A program made the translations under genes and the position numbers. DNA of 37,237 nucleotides, taken from NCBI GenBank assembly GCA_023663505.1, contig JAMPHH010000025.1, positions 1-37,237 on the forward strand, read 5' to 3'. Shown one piece after another: positions 31,815 through 37,237 of the stretch. The notes under the pieces are model-generated. The model ran no database searches, was not told where the DNA came from, and worked only from the letters and a program-made list of their open reading frames with translations. Each line of letters starts with the position of its first letter. The first letter of the stretch is position 1. This DNA comes from Muribaculum sp. (GTDB lineage: Bacteria; Bacillota; Clostridia; Lachnospirales; Lachnospiraceae).

Positions 31815-33044
31815 ATGGAGATTCAACAGATTGAGGGCGGCGTGACCGCTGCGAAGGGCTTTGAGGCAGCAGGCGTGGAAGCGGCTGTCAAATATCAGAA
31901 CAGAAAGGATATGGCGCTGATTTACAGCACAGTGCCCTGCAGGGTGGCGGGAACCTTTACCTCCAATGTGGTGAAGGCTGCGCCCGTGCTATGGGATAAA
32001 AGGGTTGTGGAGAGCTCTCCCTTCGCGCAGGCGGTTGTGGTGAATTCAGGGATTGCCAATGCCTGCACGGGTAAGCAAGGGATCGATGCCTGTGAAGCGG
32101 AGGCTAGAAAGGCGGGGGAGCTTCTGAATATCCCCGCGGACGCTGTACTGGTGGGCTCCACGGGCGTGATCGGTATGCAGCTTCCAATAGACAGGATCAA
32201 TCAGGGCATCGAGAAGCTCGTGGCGGCAAAGGCGGACACCTTGGAAGCGGGCTTGGAGGCGGCGAAGGCGATCATGACCACCGACACAGTTCACAAGCAG
32301 ATTGCCGTGCAGACAGCGATTTCCGGCAAGACAGTCACCATAGGGGCTATGTGTAAGGGCTCAGGCATGATTCACCCCAATATGTGTACCATGCTTGCCT
32401 ATGTGACCACGGACGCCAATATTTCCAAGGAGCTGCTGCAAAGGTGTGTCAGCGACGTGGTTGTGGACTCCTTTAACATGATCAGCGTGGACGGGGATAC
32501 CTCCACGAATGACACGCTGTTAGTTCTGGCAAACGGCTTGGCAGGCAACGAGGAGATTACGGAGGAGGGGGAGGATTACAAGACCTTCCGCGAGGCGTTG
32601 TCTTATATCGCGACCTATCTTGCCCGCAAGATGGCGGGGGACGGCGAGGGGGCGACGGCGCTCTTTGAGACCAAGGTGGTCAATGCCCGAACCAAGGAGG
32701 AGGCGAGGATTCTTGCCAAATCCGTAATTTGCTCCTCTCTTTCCAAGGCGGCAATCTTTGGGCACGACTGTAATTTCGGGAGGTTTCTGTGCGCGTTGGG
32801 CTATGCGGGCGTGGACTTTGACCCGGAGCATGTGGATTTGTTCTTTGAGGGAGGCGGGAAGCGGATTCAGGTATACGGCGAGGGAAGCCCATGTGAATAC
32901 AGCGAGGAGGAGGCGACAGAGCTTTTGTCAGCGCCGGAGGTGACCGTGTTCGTGGATATGCATATGGGTGACTGTGAGGCTACCGCATGGGGCTGCGATC
33001 TGAGCTATGACTATGTGAAGATCAATGCGGATTACCGCTCCTGA
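31815..33044 (+). CDS. argJ: glutamate N-acetyltransferase / ornithine acetyltransferase
   Basis: A 409-residue ArgJ that transfers acetyl from N-acetylornithine to glutamate. It is made as a precursor that self-cleaves before a catalytic Thr, here in NMCTMLAYVTTDA. Most relatives have Ala-Thr at the cleavage site; here it is Cys-Thr. GGVTAAKGFEAAG opens the protein, and GSTGVIGMQLP and GDTSTNDT are family motifs. ATG 31815 is chosen because CAGGAGGTAT lies 5 bases before it; the in-frame extension to 31725 runs through three hairpins and is rejected. argB follows after about 48 bases. Confidence 0.95.
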   Translation: MEIQQIEGGVTAAKGFEAAGVEAAVKYQNRKDMALIYSTVPCRVAGTFTSNVVKAAPVLWDKRVVESSPFAQAVVVNSGIANACTGKQGIDACEAEARKAGELLNIPADAVLVGSTGVIGMQLPIDRINQGIEKLVAAKADTLEAGLEAAKAIMTTDTVHKQIAVQTAISGKTVTIGAMCKGSGMIHPNMCTMLAYVTTDANISKELLQRCVSDVVVDSFNMISVDGDTSTNDTLLVLANGLAGNEEITEEGEDYKTFREALSYIATYLARKMAGDGEGATALFETKVVNARTKEEARILAKSVICSSLSKAAIFGHDCNFGRFLCALGYAGVDFDPEHVDLFFEGGGKRIQVYGEGSPCEYSEEEATELLSAPEVTVFVDMHMGDCEATAWGCDLSYDYVKINADYRS

Positions 33045-33092
33045 CGATACGTAATGTTCTGGTCAATTATAATGTGAAAAGTGAGGACGATC

Positions 33093-34004
33093 ATGGAAAA
33101 GGATATGGAAGCAGTGCTGAAAAAGGCGGAGGTGCTCATAGAGGCGCTCCCCTATATTCAAAAGTTCAACCGCAAGATCATTGTGGTGAAATACGGCGGC
33201 AGCGCCATGAGCAATGAGGAATTGCAGAAAAATGTCATCAAGGACGTGACCCTGTTAAAGCTTGTGGGCTTCAAGCCCATTATTGTCCACGGAGGCGGCA
33301 AGGAGATCAGCCGTTGGGTGGGCAAGGTCGGCAAGGAGGCGAAGTTTGTGAACGGTCTGCGCGTCACGGACGAGGAGACCATGGAGATCGCCGAGATGGT
33401 GCTTGGCAAGGTGAACAAGGGGCTTGTGACCATGGTGCAGGAGCTTGGGGTCAAGGCTGTGGGCATCAGCGGCAAGGACGGCGGGCTGCTGCAGGTGGAG
33501 AAAAAGTACGCGGGCGGCGAGGATATCGGCTTTGTGGGCAATATCACGGACGTGAATCCCAAGGTTTTGTATGATCTGTTGGAGAAGGACTTTCTGCCGA
33601 TTGTGGCGCCGATCGGTTTGGACGAGCATTTTCAGACCTATAATATTAATGCAGATGACGCTGCCTGTGCCGTGGCGAAGGCAGTGGGTGCGGATAAGCT
33701 GGTATTTTTGACGGATATCGAGGGACTTTACAAGGACGTGGACGACAAGTCTTCCTTTATCTCGAGATTGACCGCGAGTCAGGCGGACGAGCTGATCGAG
33801 GGGGGATATATCGGCGGGGGAATGCTGCCCAAGCTCTCTAACTGTACCTCCGCGATCCGAAATGGCGTCAACAGAGTGCATATTTTGGACGGGCGCATTC
33901 CTCATTGCCTGCTGCTTGAGATATTTACCAACCAAGGCGTGGGCACGGCGATCATCGCCGACGAGGACAGGGACAGCATAAACGACGCAAGGAATCCCTT
34001 GTAA
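33093..34004 (+). CDS. argB: acetylglutamate kinase
   Basis: A 303-residue ArgB that phosphorylates N-acetylglutamate, the step usually controlled by arginine feedback. VVKYGGSAM, PIIVHGGGKEIS, NINADDAACAVA and LTDIEGLYKDVDD are typical of the amino acid kinase fold. The N-terminal helix MEAVLKKAEVLIEALPYIQKF is the segment that supports arginine-sensitive hexamers in other species, so feedback inhibition is plausible. ATG 33093 follows GTGAGG; a GTG at 33081 is less likely. argD starts 24 bases after the stop. Confidence 0.95.
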   Translation: MEKDMEAVLKKAEVLIEALPYIQKFNRKIIVVKYGGSAMSNEELQKNVIKDVTLLKLVGFKPIIVHGGGKEISRWVGKVGKEAKFVNGLRVTDEETMEIAEMVLGKVNKGLVTMVQELGVKAVGISGKDGGLLQVEKKYAGGEDIGFVGNITDVNPKVLYDLLEKDFLPIVAPIGLDEHFQTYNINADDAACAVAKAVGADKLVFLTDIEGLYKDVDDKSSFISRLTASQADELIEGGYIGGGMLPKLSNCTSAIRNGVNRVHILDGRIPHCLLLEIFTNQGVGTAIIADEDRDSINDARNPL

Positions 34005-34028
34005 TAGTTGCGGAAAGGCATGGTAATT

Positions 34029-35225
34029 ATGGAAATGGATATGAAGGAATACATTGAACAGGCAGAAAACGCTCTGCTCCACACCTATAACCGTTATCAG
34101 ATTGTGTTGGACAGGGGGGAGGGTGTGTATCTGTATGATATGGACGGCAGGAAATATCTGGATTTTGTCTCGGGTATCGCCGTGTTTGCACTGGGGTATC
34201 ATTATCCCGGGTACGATGATGCCTTGAAGGGGCAGATTGACAAGCTGATCCATACCTCGAATTATTATTACAACAGTCCGGCGATCGAGGCGGCGAAAAA
34301 GGTGAAAAAGGTATCCGGCATGGATCGTGTGTTCTTCACCAACTCCGGAGCGGAGGCTGTGGAGGGAGCGATCAAGGCTGCGAGAAAATACGCATGGTTA
34401 AAGGACGGGAGACATGACCATGAGATCATCGCGATGAACCATTCCTTCCATGGAAGAACCATGGGTGCGTTGGCGGTGACAGGCAACCCGAAGTACAGAG
34501 AGCCCTTTGAGCCGTTGATTGGTAGCGTGAAATTTGCAGAGCTAAACGATTGGGACAGTGTGTTGAGCTGTGTGACGGATAAAACCTGTGCCGTAATCCT
34601 CGAGCCCGTGCAGGGGGAGGGCGGCTTGCGTCCCGCCGAAGGAGAGTTCCTGCAAAAGCTTCGCGCCTTGTGTGACGAGAGGGATATCCTGCTTATCTTT
34701 GACGAGATACAGTGTGGAATGGGGAGAACAGGCTATATGTACGCATGGCAGCGCTATGGCATCAAGCCTGATATCATGACCAGTGCCAAGGCGTTGGGCT
34801 GCGGCGTGCCCGTGGGAGCGTTTATGATGACGGAGCGCGTGGCGCAGAGTTCTCTGACCAGTGGGGATCACGGAACCACCTATGGGGGCAATCCTCTGGC
34901 TGCCGCTGCGGTGGACAAGGTGTTGGAGATCTATGAAAAGGATCATATTGTGGAGCATGTGTGTCAGGTTGCGCCATATCTCGAGAGAAGGCTGCAGGAG
35001 CTTGCGGATAAGTATGACTGTATCACGGAGCACAGGGGTGTGGGACTGATGCAGGGGCTTGTGTTTGACCGTCCCGTGGGCGAGATTATCACGAGGGCAT
35101 TGGAGAAAGGGCTGCTTCTCATCAATGCGGGGGCTGATATTATCCGTTTTGTGCCTTCTTTGATTATAACGGAGAAGGATATTGACGAGATGGTTGCGAT
35201 TTTGGACACCTGTATCGAGGGATAG
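34029..35225 (+). CDS. argD: acetylornithine aminotransferase
   Basis: A 398-residue class III PLP aminotransferase converting N-acetylglutamate semialdehyde to N-acetylornithine. DGRKYLDFVSGIAVFALG, TNSGAEAVEGAIKAAR, FHGRTMGALAVTG, LIFDEIQCGMGRTG and SAKALGCGVPVGA (PLP Lys254) are all present. ATG 34029 is used because GGAAAGG is about 10 bases before it; ATG 34020 is nearly on top of that site. It is the last arginine gene; a solute-binding protein gene starts 11 bases later. Confidence 0.95.
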   Translation: MEMDMKEYIEQAENALLHTYNRYQIVLDRGEGVYLYDMDGRKYLDFVSGIAVFALGYHYPGYDDALKGQIDKLIHTSNYYYNSPAIEAAKKVKKVSGMDRVFFTNSGAEAVEGAIKAARKYAWLKDGRHDHEIIAMNHSFHGRTMGALAVTGNPKYREPFEPLIGSVKFAELNDWDSVLSCVTDKTCAVILEPVQGEGGLRPAEGEFLQKLRALCDERDILLIFDEIQCGMGRTGYMYAWQRYGIKPDIMTSAKALGCGVPVGAFMMTERVAQSSLTSGDHGTTYGGNPLAAAAVDKVLEIYEKDHIVEHVCQVAPYLERRLQELADKYDCITEHRGVGLMQGLVFDRPVGEIITRALEKGLLLINAGADIIRFVPSLIITEKDIDEMVAILDTCIEG

Positions 35226-35236
35226 GGAGCGGATAC

Positions 35237-36580
35237 ATGCATTTTAAGAAAAGAATTCGAGCTGTTTTGGCAGTTGTGCTTTTGACCGTGCTGGTGATCT
35301 GCGGTGCGACCAGACAGATGGCGGTTAGGGATACCCAAGTGGGATTTGACATCGGAAACAGGGATAAGGAAACGATTTATTTCTGGTACACAGATGAGGG
35401 TATGACGAGCTTTATCAACAGCGCCGCGGTGAATTTTGGAGAGCGGGAGGGTGTGCGCGTGATTCCCGTGCTCACCTCCGAGGGAGAATACTTGGAGGCG
35501 GTCAATCGGGCTTCGCTCCACTCGGAGCAGATGCCGGATCTGTATCTGATAGGCAATGACTCTCTGGAAAAGGCGTATCTTGCAGGGCTTGCGGGTGAGA
35601 CCATGGACGAGGGGACGGTGTGCAATTCGGACAATTTCCCTCAGGCGGCGCTGACCGCCGTGAGCTATCATGGGAAAAATATCGCCTATCCGCTGTACTA
35701 CGAGACCACGGCGCTGCTCTATAATCAGACATATCTGGACGAGTGGGCTGCTCAGCAGGAGACAAAGGAGGAGTCCTCGGACGAGATAGAGTTGGACTGG
35801 GTGCCTCCCGTGGACGGGATTCCCGCCTCTGTGGACGATATCTTGGGGATTGCGGACAGCTTCGATCCTCCTGAGGGTGTGGAGGGCGTCATGAAATGGG
35901 ACGTGTCTGATATTTTGTATAATTATTGGGTGGTGGGAGCATATTTGGTCATGGGTGGACCTGCGGGTGATGATGAAGCCTTAATAGACATCAACAATCC
36001 GCAGACCGTTGAATGTCTGGAGGTCTACAAGGCTCTGAACCAGTTTTTTTCCATGGAATCGGACACTATAAGCTACACTGCCGTGCTTCAGGAGTTTATA
36101 GACGGCAAGATTATGTTTACCGTGGCGACCACGGACGCCATCAGGCGATTGGAGGAAGCGAGGGCGGACGGAAGCTTTGGCTATGATTACGGAATCACTA
36201 CCATGCCCGCAGTGAGCGCGGAGCAGGCGCTTGACAGCGCTTCCCTGTCCGTGACGGGAGCGGTGGTGATCAATGACTATTCCGAGCATCGGGCTCTGGC
36301 GAATCGTTTTGCGACCTATCTGGTGGACGACTGCGCGGAGGATCTCTACGAGAGGACGGGAAAGCTGCCTGCCAGAAGGAATACGGATATGGACAACGGT
36401 CCTGCCCAGATATTCAAGCTGGAATACGAGGACAGCGTCCCGATGTCCAAAATGATGGAGACGGGGAATTTCTGGCTGCAGCTTGAGGTGCTGTTCTCCA
36501 AGGTGTGGAACGGCGCGGAGGTGGAGCCTCTGCTCGCGGAATTGGCGGAGCAGATTGCGGGTCAGACAGCCGGAGAATGA
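35237..36580 (+). CDS. extracellular solute-binding protein (family 1), orphan
   Basis: A 447-residue periplasmic-binding-protein-fold product. Residues 5-23 form a signal or anchor segment (RIRAVLAVVLLTVLVICG). A Cys is present but LVIC does not fit the lipobox well. IYFWYTDEGMTSFINSAAV, PDLYLIGNDSLEKAYLAG, NIAYPLYYETTALLYNQTYLDEW and SLSVTGAVVINDYSEH resemble sugar-binding components of ABC importers. An acidic insert (TKEESSDEIELDW) lies near 175. No permease or ATPase genes are next to it. It starts 11 bases after argD with GGGAG upstream, so it may be transcribed with the arginine genes; ligand unknown. Confidence 0.8.
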   Translation: MHFKKRIRAVLAVVLLTVLVICGATRQMAVRDTQVGFDIGNRDKETIYFWYTDEGMTSFINSAAVNFGEREGVRVIPVLTSEGEYLEAVNRASLHSEQMPDLYLIGNDSLEKAYLAGLAGETMDEGTVCNSDNFPQAALTAVSYHGKNIAYPLYYETTALLYNQTYLDEWAAQQETKEESSDEIELDWVPPVDGIPASVDDILGIADSFDPPEGVEGVMKWDVSDILYNYWVVGAYLVMGGPAGDDEALIDINNPQTVECLEVYKALNQFFSMESDTISYTAVLQEFIDGKIMFTVATTDAIRRLEEARADGSFGYDYGITTMPAVSAEQALDSASLSVTGAVVINDYSEHRALANRFATYLVDDCAEDLYERTGKLPARRNTDMDNGPAQIFKLEYEDSVPMSKMMETGNFWLQLEVLFSKVWNGAEVEPLLAELAEQIAGQTAGE

Positions 36581-36665
36581 ATAGAGAAACCAATCATGGG
36601 ACAAGATAAGTGTGAGAAGAAAATCTTCACAGCGGGCTGTGGGACAGAAGGGAGTATCGAGTCAT

Positions 36666-37097
36666 ATGGTTGGTTTTTTGATTGCATTGATATCGGGGGC
36701 GTTGATGAGCGTGCAGGGAGTGTTTAACACACAGGTCACGAAATCGTCCGCCATTTGGAGTGCCAGTGCCTTTGTGCAGTTTACGGCGTTAATTGTCTGT
36801 CTGGGGGCGTGGCTTTGTACGGAGCGGGGGTCGCTCATGCAGGTGTTCTCAGTGCAGCCCAAATATATGCTGCTCGGGGGTGCTATCGGCGCGTTCATCA
36901 CCTATACGGTGATTCGTAGCATGGATATGCTCGGACCTGCCAAGGCGGTCATGCTGATTGTCGTGGCGCAGCTTGCGGTGGCGTATATCATTGAGCTGTT
37001 TGGGTGGTTTGGAGTGGAGAAGCAGCCGTGGGAGTGGCGAAAGGCGATCGGTATGGCGGTGGCGGTGATAGGGATCGTGGTTTTCAAGTGGGAGTAG
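36666..37097 (+). CDS. DMT-family transporter, YdcZ (DUF606) type
   Basis: A 143-residue membrane protein with five hydrophobic helices, the size of YdcZ/DUF606 half-transporters. MVGFLIALISGALMSVQGVFN at the start, ASAFVQFTALIVCLGAW, LGGAIGAFITYTVIRSM and AVMLIVVAQLAVAYIIE follow the family pattern. Such proteins probably export or import small metabolites, often as pairs; only one copy is visible here. ATG 36666 is preferred because the family begins at this Met; GGAG lies 11 bases before it. A GTG at 36612 would add a charged tail not expected in the family. Confidence 0.85.
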   Translation: MVGFLIALISGALMSVQGVFNTQVTKSSAIWSASAFVQFTALIVCLGAWLCTERGSLMQVFSVQPKYMLLGGAIGAFITYTVIRSMDMLGPAKAVMLIVVAQLAVAYIIELFGWFGVEKQPWEWRKAIGMAVAVIGIVVFKWE

Positions 37098-37128
37098 GGG
37101 CAGGTTTGCGAACTGCCATTATGTTATA

Positions 37129-37185
37129 GGAAACGGCATAAGTCGTTTCCGTTTGCGCAGGGGCAAATGATGTCCCTGCGTAATT
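37129..37185 (+). terminator. double hairpin terminator after the transporter gene
   Basis: GGAAACG (37129-37135) pairs with CGTTTCC (37144-37150). CGCAGGG (37156-37162) pairs with CCCTGCG (37174-37180) and is followed by TAATTTTG. The second is a plausible intrinsic terminator. Confidence 0.55.
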
Positions 37186-37187
37186 TT

Positions 37188-37237
37188 GTTTGCCCAGCAT
37201 GGGCGTTCTCTAACGGGTGAAAGTCCCGAGTGCGCGT
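37188..37237 (+). mobile_element. probable 5' end of a group II intron (cut by the window edge)
   Basis: From 37188 the sequence GTTTGCCCAGCATGGGCG, then CGGGTGAAAGTCCCGAG, resembles the opening of bacterial group II introns: a GUxxG-type 5' end, a GCCC-AGCAT-GGGC hairpin and the conserved GGGTGAAAGTCCC element. The reverse transcriptase and catalytic domains would lie beyond 37237. The identification rests on about 50 bases. Confidence 0.55.

Noticed and set aside
33255..34253. 332-codon open frame on the minus strand opposite argB and argD
   Set aside because: It lies fully antisense to two well-supported genes, has no ribosome site, and its His/Leu-rich product reflects the mirrored codon bias of the real genes.

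Overview
The window looks like chromosomal DNA of a spore-forming, gut-type member of the Clostridia, most likely a Lachnospiraceae relative. This rests on spore-specific spoVAD and spoVAE, strong AGGAGG-type ribosome sites, dlt-like and ECF sigma/anti-sigma modules of the clostridial kind, and a very large YDG-repeat surface protein. No tRNA, rRNA, CRISPR array or complete insertion sequence was found. The family calls come from reading motifs, not from a database search.

Layout. Positions 1-5036 hold the 3' part of a giant secreted repeat protein. A 580-bp gap follows, with a terminator, a large imperfect inverted repeat (5226-5454) and further hairpins. A SERCA-like Ca2+ P-type ATPase (5617-8289) converges on a GH2 glycosidase (8286-10748, minus) with overlapping stop codons. 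A lipoprotein serpin is then translationally coupled to an NAD-dependent epimerase (11032-13520).

From about 13.5 to 24.0 kb the DNA is visibly more A+T rich and its content is accessory. It holds a small DUF3791/DUF3990-like cluster with an apparently internally deleted ADP-ribosyltransferase-fold gene, a GNAT, a cytoplasmic leucine-rich-repeat protein, an ECF sigma factor with its membrane partner, a small unknown protein and a lipoprotein. It ends with a four-function dlt-like cassette: an MBOAT acyltransferase broken by a -1 frameshift at a run of seven G, a carrier protein, an AMP-ligase fused to a nitroreductase, and an SGNH/DltD-like protein. This cassette is the best candidate for an undescribed system. 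It looks like machinery that activates an acid, loads it on a carrier, possibly oxidises or reduces it, and transfers it across the membrane to a surface polymer. Its first gene has a G tract that could act as an on/off switch or a frameshift site.

From 24.1 kb core-type genes return: trpS, spoVAD, a small unknown gene, ridA and spoVAE, then a DUF5721-like gene on the minus strand. An arginine cluster follows, with argG divergent from argC-GNAT-argJ-argB-argD. Palindromic motifs typical of ArgR control lie between argG and argC. Last come an orphan solute-binding protein and a YdcZ-type DMT transporter. The final 50 bases look like the 5' end of a group II intron that continues beyond the window.
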